Of a stretch of 64,000 bases of DNA, positions 31,681 through 43,420 are shown in pieces. A program made the position numbers and the translations under genes. The DNA lies in contig JALJCS010000029.1 in NCBI GenBank assembly GCA_023055355.1, positions 5,456,001-5,520,000 of the forward strand, given 5' to 3'. The notes beneath the pieces were generated by a model. That model searched no databases, was not told the origin of the DNA, and was given only the letters and a program-made list of their open reading frames with translations. Position 1 is the first letter of the stretch, and the number at the start of each line of letters is the position of its first letter. The stretch comes from Agelaius tricolor. Lineage: Eukaryota; Chordata; Aves; Passeriformes; Icteridae.

Positions 31681-33045
31681 GAGCTTAAGATTTAATATTT
31701 GTATTTAGGTCTTTTTTTCTGGCAGATCGTTCAGCCCAGGCAGGTCAGAGCTCAGGGGCAGAACCCAAAGTGAGGGTTTTTTTAAATTTTGTTATATTTT
31801 TTTGAACTTTGTTCTGCCCTTTCTGTCGAGAGGAGGGGAAAGGGGTGGGCACTGGGATGTGGAGGAAGGTACCAGAGTGCAGCCCGGCTCTCATTGTCCC
31901 ACCGCAGCTGCAGACAATGGGCAAACCTGGACATAATGGGGTTACCAAAGGGTGCAGAGCCTGAATGGCTGCGTGTGGGAGCAGCTTTGGTGCAGGGCAG
32001 CTCATTAATTCCCATTTTCTGTCACCTTGGCTGGCTCCAGTGCCACCCCCGTGTCCCCCCGTCCCAGAGGGGTTTGTTTGCTGCTGTGCTGAGCTTTGGG
32101 CTTGGCTCTGCCCTCCCTGTGAGGCCAGCTCAGGCTGTGCTCCGTGGCACACTCGGATCCCCACCCACCTGTGAAAAACCGGGTGCAAAAATATCCCAAA
32201 ACATCCCCAAAATATCCAGGCATTCATCTAAATTCCAGGGTTTTGTGGGGGTCACCATCCTGGTTTCTCCTCCCCAGCTGCTTTGGCTCTGCTGAACTCA
32301 TGAGTTCTGGCACTTGCTGTAACTCAGGGAGATCCAATTTCCTTCCCAAACCCCCATTTCCAAGTCAGTTTGGGATTTTCTCTCCCAGCTGCAGAGTTTG
32401 GGGTGAAGGCAGAGAGGTGGGAACGCGTGAGGGGGAGCAGGGCTGGACCTGCTGCAGACGAGAGCTCTGCTGGTTCAGCTCCAGGGCTCGGCCTGAGCTG
32501 GCAGGGAGGTGTTATCCAAAATATTCTCATTTTCCAGGATGTGTTGGTGCTGGAAAATCCCCCAGACCCCCCAGACAGTCCCCAAAACTCCCTAAACAGC
32601 CCCCAATTTCCCCTGTGAAACTCGTGCTTGGATTTCCTTTATTTGGGGTGATCCTGCAGCTTGCCCTGCAATTCCCACCCTTCAGTCATCACAACTGAGC
32701 AAAGTTCTTGGAGTTCCCCTAAAATTACAGGGAAATGCCAACTTTTGATGAAGGAAAAGGGGTTTCACCGGGGTTTAGCATTGATCCAGCAGCTCTGAAA
32801 CAACCCTGAGTCATTTCTCCCGTGCTTCCCATTCCTCTCTGCCCTGTGAGGTTCAAATCTTGGTGTGGCAATTGTCACTAAATTAACATCAGGCATAAAG
32901 AAATAAAAATATGGCTGAGTTAATGTGATAATATTATTAATTGATATTATTATGGTATGGGAGTAACCATCTCTGGGTAGAGGCTCTGGAGTGTTTAATG
33001 TCATCAGCTGCTTCCAGGTTTGTGGAACATTGAATATTTGCTGGC
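31681..33045. other. Unique intergenic DNA
   Basis: No gene recognised; the overlapping frames at 31790-32700 on both strands have no family signature. Confidence 0.4.
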
Positions 33046-33250
33046 CAGAATATAATATAATATAATATAATATAATATAATATAATATAATATAATATAA
33101 CATATAACAAACATAACATTATATTATACCACTATATTACATTATATTATATATTATTATACAATATATATTATATATTATATATTATATATTATATATT
33201 ATATATATTATATATATTAATATATATTATATATTAATTATATTAATTTA
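33046..33250. repeat. (ATATA)n and TATATTA array
   Basis: 33048-33105 is a clean pentamer array (TATAA units), followed by TATATTA heptamers to ~33240. Self-complementary. Confidence 0.94.
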
Positions 33251-33539
33251 TTGTACTAAAATTCCTTTTCCCCCACCTTCTTGTGCAGTTTAGGAACTTG
33301 AAATTTTGGATGATCTTATGTAACTACTCCAGGATTCCTTTCCCTCTCCAGCACAAGCTCAAACCCTTGCCTTAAACCTCCCAGTCTGGTTTTAATTCTG
33401 TGTTTGCAGAGTGTCTCTCACAGCAGGACTGCAGACACCATGTAAGAGGAATAATAACAGCATTTAGGGGATGGCAGAAATGGTTTTGAGCATAAATTGG
33501 CCTTTTTTAGTTAAAAGATGTGGATGTGGCACCTTGAGA
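33251..33539. other. Unique spacer
   Basis: Nothing recognisable. Confidence 0.4.
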
Positions 33540-33625
33540 ACAGTTTGGTGATGGGTTAAGGGTTGGACTGGGTGATCCTGAAAATGGATCCTTTTCAATC
33601 TAAATGATTTTATGATTTATTATAG
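33540..33625 (+). mobile_element. CR1 LINE 3' terminus, old copy
   Basis: GGGTTGGACTGGGTGATCCT, then TTTCAATCTAAATGATTTTA and TGATT. It resembles the terminal ~80 bp of CR1, including the tail-end ATGATT repeats. It is diverged, so old. Confidence 0.7.
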
Positions 33626-34283
33626 AAACATTCCTGTATAAATATCCCAGTCACATATGAACTCCTCATACCTGTGGCTTTATCAATGGAGAAATCAAGA
33701 AAGAAATGAAAGGACAGGAAGGGACAGGAGCAAAATCCCAGCAAACTGACACAAAACCTGCAGCCACTTCTGTCCTGACATGGACCCACTCCATGCTCTG
33801 AGATGTGGGAGCTCCTCCCATATCAGCCACCAGTTGTTTCCTCTTTAATCAGCTGCTGAACTCCTCCAAGTTAAAAACACCAACAAGACAGGGTTTAGAT
33901 AAGCTTGGGTTATTAGGAAATCTCCTCAGAAACTGTGGAGTAAATCAAGCATGTGCAAGGGGCTATTAAAAGCATTTCTATTGCTCAGCCATTTGAAAAT
34001 GGAGAAAGATGAGAAGGAAACGATGTCCAGGGCGAGCTGGAGGGGATTTGTGCATCTCAGGAGACACCAGCTGGAGACTGGAGAGCTCTGCCCCATGAGG
34101 AGCTGGGACTGTGGGAGAGCTGGCCCTGCCTCCCTCACCTCCACAGGTTTTGGGAGAGAAAGGAGAGGAAGAGCTTTGAGTGCTCTGCCTCTGCCCTTCC
34201 TGCCTGTGCTGCTGCATGGGTGGGACGTGGAGCCTGGGGTGAGCCTGTCCGGGCTGCTGCTGGAGGCTGGGATTCCTGAGGGT
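33626..34283. other. Unique intergenic DNA
   Basis: A plus-strand open frame of 118 codons (33951-34307) has no recognisable motif and overlaps minus-strand frames. Not called as a gene. Confidence 0.4.
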
Positions 34284-34995
34284 GTTTCCATCATTTCCCC
34301 TCCATAACCCCGAGCACAGAGTGCAAACCCCCTTTGTGAGTGGGATTTGGGGTGCTACAAGGTCAGGGGTTGGGATTCCTCAGGAATGTTCCAGCAGGAG
34401 GGTTTGGGGTGTTGCAAAGTGAGAGGTGGGGATTCCTGATGGGTGTTCCCATCATTTCCATGAAATCCCATCCATAACCCTGAGCACAGAACTGCAAACC
34501 CCTTTTGTGAGTGGGACCAGTGGATTTTGGGTTTTACAAGATGAGATGTTGGGATTCCTAAGGGCTGTTCCCATCATTCCCATCCATAACCCTGAGCACA
34601 GAATGCAAACCCCTTTTGTGAGTGGGACCAGTGGATTTTGGGTTTTACAAGATGAGATGTTGGGATTCCTAAGGGCTGTTCCCATCATTCCCATCCATAA
34701 CCCTGAGCACAGAACTGCAAACCCCATTTGTGAGTGGGAGCAGGGGATTTGGGGTGTTACAAGGTGAGATGTTGGGATTCCTAAGGGCTGTTCCCATCAT
34801 TTCCATGAATTCCCATCCATAACCCCAAGCCCAGAACTGCAAACTCCCTTTGTCAGTGGGAGCTGAGGGATTTGGGGTGTGAGAGGTGGGGATTCCTGGT
34901 GGATGTTTCCATCATTTCCAATAATTTCCCTCCATAACCCCGAGCACAGAACTGCAAACCCCCCTTTGTGAGTGGGACCAGGGGGATTTGGGGCA
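34284..34995. repeat. ~112-122-bp tandem repeat, 6 copies
   Basis: The landmark CCATAACCCTGAGCACAGA recurs with its TAACCC at 34304, 34475, 34587, 34698, 34820 and 34935. Each unit has GCAAACCCCTTTTGTGAGTG and GATGTTGGGATTCCTAAGGG. The two central copies (34587 and 34698) are almost identical. Confidence 0.95.
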
Positions 34996-35019
34996 AAGTG
35001 AGTGGCTGGGAATCCTGAG

Positions 35020-35990
35020 CTGTGTTTGTTGCTGTTTCCAAACCTATAAATGATGAATACCTGTCTGTGAAGATGCTGCATTCAAAATATCTGTTCACTT
35101 TTAATCATGAATTTCTGCAGAACTTCATTACAAAAATCTGTTTTAAATCCCACTTTGCACTGTGTTTTGGCTTTCTTTGGAGCATTTTCTCTGTCTGAGG
35201 TACCCAAAGTGCTTTGGTGGCTCAGCAGAGAGGTAAATGCAGCATCTCCCTGTGCCCCTGCTCCAAGCACTTTCTCTTGCATTGCCCCATGGCTGTTTGA
35301 TGCAAAGTAAAAAGTTTAATTATTGAAATAAACCTGGTGTTTATTGTTGTTTCCAAACCTGTAAGTGATGAATACCTATCTGTGAAGATGCTGCATTCAA
35401 AATATCTGTTCACTTTTTATCATGAATTTCTGCAGAACTTCATTACAAAAATCTGCTTTAAATCCCGCTTTGCAATGTATTTTGGCTTTCTTTGGAGCAT
35501 TTTCTCTGTCTGAGGTACCCAAAGTGCTTTGGTGGCTCAGCAGAGAGGTAAATGCAGCATCTCCCTGTGCCCCTGCTCCAAGCACTTTCTCTTGCATTGC
35601 CCCACGGCTGTTTGATGCAAAGTAAAAAGTTTAATTATTGAAATAAACCTGGTGTTAATTGTTGTTTCCAAACCTGTAAGTGTTGAATACCTGTCTGCGA
35701 AGATGCTGCATTAAAAAGATGTATTCACTTTTTATCATGAATTTCTGCAGAACTTCATTACAAAAATCTGCTTTAAATCCCACTTTGCAATGTATTTTGG
35801 CTTTCTTTGGAGCATTTTCTCTGTCTGAGGTACCCAAAGTGCTTTGGTGGCTCAGCAGAGAGGTAAATGCAGCATTTCCCTGTGCATGGAGCAGGAATGG
35901 CAGAGCAGCATCCACTGCTCCTGTTTTGTCCAAACTGCAGCTGAAATTGCTGGGCTTTTTCTCCTGCTGCATAGGTTATATTCATTAATG
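35020..35990. repeat. 315-bp tandem repeat, about 2.8 copies
   Basis: TTCCAAACCT recurs at 35036, 35351 and 35666, an exact 315-bp period, with only scattered substitutions between copies. The third copy diverges after GTAAATGCAGCATTTCCCTG (about 35885). The unit includes a 67-codon open frame starting ATGAATTTCTGCAG; it is present in copies 1 and 2 and altered in 3. I see no protein homology and no sign of purifying selection I could defend. Confidence 0.95.
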
Positions 35991-36389
35991 ATTTTAATTT
36001 GATTGCATTAATTTCTTTCATGCTAGCAGGAGCATAAACCCCCAGCAGAAGTGTGTGAAGCAGTCTGGAGTGGATTTTTTGTTATTTGTTTCTCTAAACC
36101 TCGTTTGTATGCAATTGTTTGTTTAAACATCAAAAAAAAAAAGCTACAAACACTTTACCACGAGGTGTAAGCCTCAATACCAGGAGTTTTAGTCTTTTAC
36201 AATTAGGGGTTTATGGCAGGGACACATCTGAGAGTGGTTTCCAAGTAAACACCAGACAAAGTCCTGCCTGATGGAGATGTTGTGGGTATTTATTGCATTT
36301 ACCTCTGCAACAAATGAAAAGCTTTCACTCCTCTGGCAGGCACCAGGGCAGGTCTGTGGTGATCTGGAGCTGTGGGAATTCACCCAGAC
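35991..36389. other. Unique A/T-moderate DNA
   Basis: No gene or named repeat. Confidence 0.4.
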
Positions 36390-36790
36390 ACCTTAAAAAA
36401 AACTTTAAAATCACTAAAAGAGCTCATAAAAAAATATTTAAAAGTTTAAAAATGATAATAAAAATTAATACTATAATAATATAAGGAAAATATAATTATA
36501 TATAATTATAAAAAACTTAAAAAAAACTTTAAAATCACTAAAAGAGCTCATAAAAATATTTAAAAGTTTAAAAATGATAATAAAAATTAATACTATAATA
36601 ATATAAGGAAAATATAATTATATATAATTATAAAAAACTTTAAAATCACTAAAAGAGCTCATTTAAAAAAATTTAAAAGTTTAAAAATTATAATAAAAAT
36701 TAATACTATAATAAGGAAAATATAATTATATATAATATTATATAATATTATATATAAATATAATATAAAATTAATAATTAAAAATTAAAA
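36390..36790. repeat. A/T-rich tandem repeat, 3 copies of ~111-124 bp
   Basis: The landmark CTTTAAAATCACTAAAAGAG recurs at 36403, 36527 and 36638, followed in each copy by GATAATAAAAATTAATACTA and AAGGAAAATATAATTATATA. Ends in TATAATATTA low complexity. Confidence 0.93.
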
Positions 36791-37844
36791 AATGTTGTGC
36801 GTGGTGCACAGTAAAGGGGGTGATGCAGCCACGGGGACAGCAGCATTTGCAGGACAAGGGACTTTTAAATTCATGGGACATAAGACAAATATCCCCTGAC
36901 ACCCACTCTGACCCTGCAAACTGCTTAAATGGGATAAGCCAAGTCACCAACAGGCAAAGAAAGGATAAGGGAGATATTGAGAAGAAAGGAGAGTCCTTGG
37001 AATAAATCAGTGACCAGGCAGAGGCTTGAAAAGGCAGGGGGTGTGTATTTGATGAAATTACAAACAAATCTTGATTTCCCTTCCCTTTTTTTTTCCCCTT
37101 TCTTCTCTTCCCTTCTCCTTTAAAGTATCATGTCTGATTGAAGCTGAGCTGTTTTCAGGTTAGGAATGCAGCACAAGTGGTGCAGCTCAGCTCCTTCAGA
37201 AGAATTGCACTTCAGCATCTCTCCAGGAGTATTTATCACATGTACCTGTGCACACAAAACATTCAGCCTTGAGACAGCTCTCTCCTGAGAGAGGAGAAAA
37301 ATTAAATTCCCTGAGCTCAATGCCGCTGCTTGTGCAGTTTGTCTTTTTCTCCTCCTTCCATCAACTTTATTTTTCCCTGGGATATAAAACCAGAGGTTGT
37401 CACAGGTAAATGCCTGCTGCCATTTATTACCCTGCAACAAGACACTGGAAAAAAAAAAAAATCATCATTAATTTAATTTGTTAGACCGAGTTGAGCCCCC
37501 TGGAAATTCTGTGGCTGCATTTTTGCTGCGTTATTTGCTGCCTCAGCTTTATCACAGCCACCTTTGATCACTTTGAATCAGGGGTGTGGAAGTGCCTGGC
37601 CCAAAGTTGTGTGGAACACCAGGGGGACGCTGGGACAGCCTTGGGAGCTGCTGTGCTTCCTGCTCCGTCCTTGCACCATCTTCAAAGTTCAGCTTTGCTG
37701 TAATTCAGCCTTGAGCATGTCTGGGTTACCTGCTGCACCCTGCACAACGTGCCAGCTGCTCCTATTCATGTTCCATCCAATTAATGCAGTAGATTATTCT
37801 GAATTTAGTCGGCCCCAAAGTTGGGAAACACCAATAGTTTGGCA
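36791..37844. other. Unique intergenic DNA with one weak CTCF-like motif
   Basis: No gene recognised. ACACCAGGGGGACGCTGG near 37616-37633 is a partial match to the CTCF core (two mismatches in the right half), so weak. Confidence 0.3.
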
Positions 37845-38475
37845 CATTTTTGTGCACATCACACACTTCCACTCCATTTTTGTGCACATCACACACTTCC
37901 ACCCCATTTTTGTACATTTTTGTGCACATCACACACTTCCACCCCATTTTTGTACATTTTTGTGCACATCACACACTTCCACTTCATTTTTGTACATTTT
38001 TGTGCACATCACAGACTTCCACTTCATTTTTGTACATTTTTGTACACATCACACACTTCCACTTCATTTTTGTGCACCTCACACACTTCCACTCTGTTTT
38101 TTGTACATTTTTGTACACATCACACATTTCCACTCCATTTTTGTGCACATCACACACTTCCACACCTTTTTTGTACATTTTTGTGCACATCACACACTTC
38201 CACTTCATTTTTGTACATTTTTGTGCACATCACACATTTCCACTTCATTTTTGTGCACATCACACACTTCCACTCTGTTTTTGTACATTTTTGTGCACAT
38301 CACACACTTCCACCCCATTTTTGTACATTTTTGTGCACATCACACACTTCCACTCTGTTTTTGTACATTTTTCTACACATCACACACTTCCACTCTGTTT
38401 TTTGTACATTTTTCTACACATCACACACTTCCACTCAATTTTTGCACATTTTTGTGCACATCACACACTCCCACT
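37845..38475. repeat. 30/40-bp minisatellite, about 17 copies
   Basis: Core unit TTTTTGTGCACATCACACAC then TTCCACTTCA (30 bp), often preceded by an extra TTTTTGTACA (10 bp) to give 40 bp. The presence or absence of the 10-bp module varies along the array. All three plus-strand frames are open (H/T/F/C-rich) purely because the unit lacks stops. Confidence 0.96.
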
Positions 38476-38698
38476 CCTTTTCTTCCCTCTGCCTCTGCCT
38501 GCTGGGGGTTGGAGCTCTTTAGCAGGCTTTGCAATCTTAATTTCCTTAACTGAATTCCCAACAGAAACAGCCCCAAAGTCCCTTTGAGTCCGACTTTGCC
38601 TCTGGTACCAGCTCTGGAGGTCCCTCCTTGGCACCCTTGGCTCTCTCCTCTGGTCCATCTGATCTGGAGGCTTCTCTCTTGGGGACATTGGGGACACA
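38476..38698. other. Unique spacer
   Basis: Nothing recognisable. Confidence 0.4.
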
Positions 38699-38911
38699 CC
38701 ATGATCTAAACTCTGCCTGAGCTCTCTGGTTTTTTGTGTTCTCTGACATGATCTAAACTCTGCCTGAGCTCTCTGGTTTTTCACCTTCTCTGACACAATC
38801 TAAACTCTGCCTGAGTTCTCTGGTTTTTCACCTTCTCTGACACAATCTAAACTCTGCCTGAGTTCTCTGGTTTTTCACCTTCTCTGACACGATCTAAACT
38901 CTGCCTGAGCT
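38699..38911. repeat. 47-bp minisatellite, ~4.5 copies
   Basis: Unit CACAATCTAAACTCTGCCTG then AGTTCTCTGGTTTTTCACCT and TCTCTGA. The first copy has GTGTTC in place of CACCTTC. Near-identical central units indicate recent growth. Confidence 0.95.
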
Positions 38912-39828
38912 CTTTGTCCTGTCCATAGCAGTGAAGCCTCCTGGGTCACTTTGGCTCTCAGTGCAAGGTTGGGATGAGCTTTGCTGGAGCAGCTCCACCC
39001 ATCCCAAGAGGCTGCAGAAGCCACCCCAGTTATATCCCAGCCCCAAACACCCAGAGCCTGTCCCAGGGCTGTTCAGTGTCCATGGAAAAGCCAGGATGTT
39101 TCTCCAGACACTCCCAAGCAGAACATGCTTTTTGCAGCTCCAGCAGGAGCCCAGCTCCCGCTGAAAACCGAGAGAGTTGAGGTTTCTGAGTCACTGAAAG
39201 CCTTTTTGAAAAGCTCTTCAGCGGCCAGAAGCTAACATGACAGCTCAGAGGAGCACGAAGCCAGCCCCACCCTCCAGAGCCTTGCTTTAATTTGTCCTTT
39301 CCCACCAAGAGCTGCGGGATGGATGCTGAGAGCAGTGGGGACGCAGACAGAACTCCCCGGGAAATGCGGTTTTTTCCCTCTGTAGCGCTTCCAGCGGCCA
39401 CAAGGCAGCACGGGCAGGTAGGGCCGAGCTGGCACACGCAGCAGTGCCCGCTGTTTGCACATGCTGCAAAAATCGGGATGCGGCTCCAATGCCCCCGGGC
39501 CAGGGAGATGCTGGAAATAGCATGGCCACGGTTCAAGCTCTCGCAGCGCCACGGGAACCGCTCCAGGCTCCGCTGGTGTCAGGAAGGAGAGCAGGAACGC
39601 GTTTTGTGCCTCCTGAGGGGGAAAAGAGGGAGGCAAAGCTGCCCCAGCTGGAGCTGCTGGCTCCGGGAGAGGCGGAGGTTTGGCACCGGTTAAAAGTGGC
39701 AGAGCTGAAGGAACAATGGATGCTCCTCCTGGATGGTGCCCGGGCCCTGCTGGGCTCTGTCCTCACCCTCGTGTGGGATTTGCAAGGGAAGAGATGAGAA
39801 TCGCGGCTCCATGCTTCAGGAGGCCGAT
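38912..39828. other. Unique GC-moderate DNA
   Basis: 39330-39620 carries some CpGs and long overlapping open frames on both strands (up to 168 codons). No frame resembles a known protein. No gene called. Confidence 0.4.
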
Positions 39829-40194
39829 TATTATTATATTATATTATATTATATTATATTATATTATATTATATTATATTATATTATATTATATTATATC
39901 ATATTATATTATATTAATTATATCATATTATACCATATTATTTACATTGTAATACATTGTATTACATTGTATCATATAATATTATAGTATTAAGGTTACA
40001 TTGTATTGCATTGTGTTACATTGTATTACATTGTATCATATAACATGACATCATATTATATTATATTACATTACATTGTATTACATTGCATTATATAATA
40101 TAATATTATATCATATTATATTATATTACATTACATTGTATTATATTGTATTTTATCATATAATATTATATCATATCATATCATATATGCTATA
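39829..40194. repeat. (TATTA)n then TTACATTGTA A/T array
   Basis: 39832-39897 is a clean TATTA array; it grades into ATCATATTA and ACATTGTATT units. It lies directly 5' of an LTR-like fragment and probably is the expanded internal A/T part of that LTR. Confidence 0.93.
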
Positions 40195-40350
40195 CTAAAA
40201 CTGTACTAAAGAAAAGAGAGAAAGGAGACATCAGAAAGCTAGAAAGGAATAGAATGAATAATAATAGAATGAATAATCTGTGACTGCTCAGAGCCTCAAC
40301 ACAGCTGGGTCAGGACTGGTCATCAAGTCAAAACAACCACATGAGATGTA
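40195..40350 (+). mobile_element. Truncated ERV LTR fragment 1
   Basis: ACTAAAGAAAAGAGAGAAAG, GACATCAGAAAGCTAGAAAG, TGACTGCTCAGAGCCTCAAC and GACTGGTCATCAAGTCAAAA match the mid part of the copy at 40478-40758. It breaks off at ACATGAGA where a (TA)n array begins. Confidence 0.75.
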
Positions 40351-40424
<74 letters not shown>

Positions 40425-40477
40425 GTATTTAAATATATATATTTATTTAATATATAGAAATTAATTATATAATAAAC
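40351..40477. repeat. (TA)n with TATG interruptions
   Basis: About 80 bp of TA dinucleotides with GTATGTATG interruptions, then TATTTAAATATATATATTTA. Confidence 0.93.
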
Positions 40478-40758
40478 TATACTAAAGAATAGAGAGAAAG
40501 GAGACATCAGAAAGCTAGAAAGGAATAGAATGATACTAAAACCCCATGACTGCTCAGAGCCTCAACACAGCCGGACCAGGATTGGTCATCAAGTAAAAAC
40601 AACTACACGAGACCAATCAAAGATGCACCTGTTGCTGAACCTTCTCCAGAACACATTGCACAGCCATCAGACAGTTATTGTTTGCATTTCTTTTCTGAGG
40701 CTTCTCAGCTTCTCAGGAGAAAAAAATCCTGGCAAAGGGATTTTCACAAGACATGACA
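40478..40758 (+). mobile_element. ERV LTR fragment 2, with 3' end
   Basis: Same order of blocks as the 3' half of the LTR at 17.3-17.6 kb: GGATTGGTCATCAAG, GACCAATCAAAGATGCACC, GAGGCTTCTCAGCTTCTCAG, AATCCTGGCAAAGGG and the terminus TTTTCACAAGACATGACA. No internal retroviral genes. Diverged from the 17-kb copy, so a different subfamily or age. Confidence 0.8.
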
Positions 40759-41109
40759 TTATAAAACATATATTATATTATATTATATTATATTATATTA
40801 TATTATATTATATTATATTATATCATATCATATCATATCATATCATATCATATTATATTATATTATATTATATTGTATTATATTATTACATTACATTACA
40901 TTTATTACATTGTATTGTATTACATTGTATTGTATTGTATTACATTGTATTACATTATATTACATTATATTGTATTGTATTATATTATATTATATTATAT
41001 TACATTACATTACATTACATTATATTACATTACATTATATTACATTACATTACATTATATCACATGATATTATATCACATTATATTATACCACATTATAT
41101 CATATCATA
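40759..41109. repeat. (TATTA)n, ATCAT and ACATT A/T array
   Basis: Clean TATTA pentamers (40772-40822), then TATCA (40820-40855), then TTACATTGTATTG and TTACA units. I/Y/L/H-rich open frames are artefacts. Confidence 0.93.
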
Positions 41110-41204
41110 CCATATCTGCTATACCAAACTATACTAAAGAACAGAGAGGATACCTGAGAGAGCCAGAAAGGAGCAGAATGATGATAATGAAACCTGTGAT
41201 GGGA
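41110..41204 (+). mobile_element. ERV LTR fragment 3, truncated
   Basis: CCAAACTATACTAAAGAACA, AGAGGATACC and AGCCAGAAAGGAGCAGAATG match the start of the post-array part of fragments 1 and 2. It runs straight into CR1 sequence at about 41210. Confidence 0.7.
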
Positions 41205-41210
41205 GGGGGA

Positions 41211-41398
41211 ATTCTGTACCCACCGGTGGGTGGCCCTGGCACAGGGTGCCCGGAGAGCTGGAGCTGCCCCTGCGTCCTGGAAGGGCCCAAGGCCAGGCTG
41301 GATGGACACGTGGAAGGCCCTGGCACTGTGGGATGTCCCTGCCATGGGATGAGCTTTAGGGTCCCTCCCAACCCAAACCCTTTTAGGACCCTGAACAG
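41211..41398 (+). mobile_element. CR1 LINE 3' end, forward
   Basis: Landmarks GTGGGTGGCCCTGGCACAGG, GAGAGCTGGAGCTGCCCCTG, AAGGCCAGGCTGGATGG, CCCTGCCATGGGATGAGCTT and CTCCCAACCCAAACCCTTTT. Confidence 0.88.
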
Positions 41399-43395
41399 CT
41401 GAGGGACACGAGGATGTCCAAAATCAGCACTCTGGTAAATCCTTTCAGCCCCTGCCCCCTGTTCTCCAGGAACATCGATAAACACCTGATTTTAGCCCTC
41501 AGCACATCCCAAAAAACCTCCTGAGATGGTCCAGGAGGAGATAAAATCCCAGTTTAGCCGCCTGTTAGGAAAGTCCCCTGTTAGGGACTTCATGCATCTC
41601 AGGGGAACCAGGGACTTTCCTGAGCACAGGAAAGCTTTGGGATGTGAAGTGGAAACAGCAAAGAGAAAAAAGCTTTTTGGTCACAGCATTTGGGTTTAAT
41701 TAGCCTGCCCTGGCTGCTTCTCCAAACCAGCCAAAAACTTTCTCTGGGGGTTTCCAAAACCTCTGCAAGCTCTGTGTGCGCTGGAAATGCAGCACAGCTT
41801 GGTTTTGTCATGTAGGATTTGGACTTTTTCTCCTATGATCCTGAAGGAAACAAGGGAAACCAGAGATGTGTGGGCAAGGAAACAATTTTTTAAAGAAATG
41901 ACATCACTTGGCCGCCCTTAGGAGCAAAGTGGATTTGTGTGAATATATTCCCACTGTGCACTGTCACAATCTGCAGCCTGAATTGGGTCTGTGTTCTCAA
42001 GGTCTGGGCCATTTGGACTCCAGAAATGTAATTTCTGTCGTGGTTTGTCCTGCTCCCATCAGGACCTGCAGCCCTGGCTTTGCTCAGGCACTGAGGTCAT
42101 GATGAGTTTTAACCTATTTTGAATGTGGAGGCCTCACAGTGTAATGTCCCATGCAGTTGTGACTGGGATTAGTGCTCCTTACCCTGACAATATTATGGCC
42201 TGTGTTATTTCATTTTAATTCTTGCACTTGGCTCTTTCCTGGAGGCTCTGACAGGGCCAGCAGAGACTCCAGGACAAAAATTTCTACTCCTCTTGAGGAG
42301 GAGGATTGAGACATGAGAGCAAAGTGGAAAAAACCCTGGAAATACAATGAAAAGCTTTAAAAACAACCCATGCAATTTTGCAAAATTGCTTCTCTTCAGC
42401 AGTTCCCTGTGAATTTGGGGAAGGGGGGTTTGCTGCTGTGCAGGGCTCAGGCACAGCAATGGTGTAAATTGCAAACTGAAGTGCCAAAACCAGTCTGGCC
42501 TGTGCAGGTCACTGGAGTAGACACAGCTCTTGCCTGCAAGCATTTGTAATCTAAAACCCCAGCTCTATTCCCACTGGAGGTAATGACAAAACTCCATGTG
42601 ATTGCAAACGGAACAGGATTAGACCCTAACTAAATAAAAGGAGCTTTTTTTTTTTTTTTTTCAGTCACCAGATACTCCTTCCCTACGTCAAATTCAAACA
42701 GCTTTTGTTCAGGAGTCCAAGAACCCAGTTCAGTCTGGAAAAAAATAAAAAAAACCAAAACAGCACAAATTCTTTCCTCACTTTCCAGCAGGTTTGGAAA
42801 GACAAGATTTGAAAGAGAATTCCCATCTGTTATTGGAGCATTTAATCATTCTCTAAAAGGCAGCCCAGTGTTATTTTCTCTGGGGAGCGAGCAGCATTAG
42901 CTGAGGCATAAAGCAAACTCCACCAAGTGTAGAAAAAACTCACCCTGATGTCCTGTTTGACAAACTGACCTGCGGGTCACAACCTGAGTTTATTGATCCG
43001 TGGGGCCTTGTCTGGGTGCCGGGCATGTTTTCTGGACTTTGGTTTCAGCTGCATTCCTCACTCCTCAAAGAGGGGGTGTGGATTTCTGCTAGGAGTAACC
43101 ACTGGGAAGGAAGTAATGTTCATTAAGTGTGCAGGCAGTGCAGGACCAAGCATGCTCAGTGCAAAAAGCTTCGCTGCCCTGCCTGTCAAGCCCGGGGTTT
43201 GAACTCGGTCCAGAACGCCGGATTTACTTTTCAGGAAGAAACCCTACCTGCCTGGGCTGCTGGTTTTTGGTTTTTTTCCCTTCCCTCCTCCTCAGAGGAG
43301 TGCAAACAATGTTCTTTTGATGCTTTCCTGCGAGTGGGAATCTCGCCCTGGAGAAGGAGACAAAACTTTGCTACCTGTGAAACGAAGACTGCTTA
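41399..43395. other. Unique intergenic DNA
   Basis: No gene recognised. A poly-T run lies at 42644-42660. 42780-43200 is non-repetitive with CpGs around 42965-43030 and 43185-43225. An 89-codon plus-strand frame (43127-43396) begins with a Cys-rich stretch, but see the rejected list. Confidence 0.35.
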
Positions 43396-43420
43396 GGTCA
43401 GTACGAGGGGGCGCAGAGGA
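43396..43420 (+). promoter_or_regulatory. CTCF-like core motif
   Basis: AGGGGGCGC at 43406-43414 (context GTACGAGGGGGCGCAGAGG) is a perfect match to the right half of the CTCF core; the left half is poorer. Weak evidence on its own. Confidence 0.25.

Noticed and set aside
32840..32870. Possible tRNA B-box (GAGGTTCAAATCTTGG)
   Set aside because: No A-box at the right distance and no cloverleaf could be drawn.
33951..34307. 118-codon plus-strand frame
   Set aside because: No recognisable motif, overlaps frames on the other strand, and its 3' end runs into the ~115-bp tandem repeat.
37564..38587. A 329-codon frame, His/Thr/Phe/Cys-rich, resembling a metal-binding repeat protein
   Set aside because: All three plus-strand frames are open over the same DNA because the 30/40-bp unit has no stop in any frame.
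43127..43396. Frame with MCRQCRTKHAQCKKLRCPAC, like a zinc knuckle, ending next to a GTCAGT donor-like site
   Set aside because: The Cys spacing fits no family I know, the rest of the frame is featureless, and other frames overlap it. Treated as chance.
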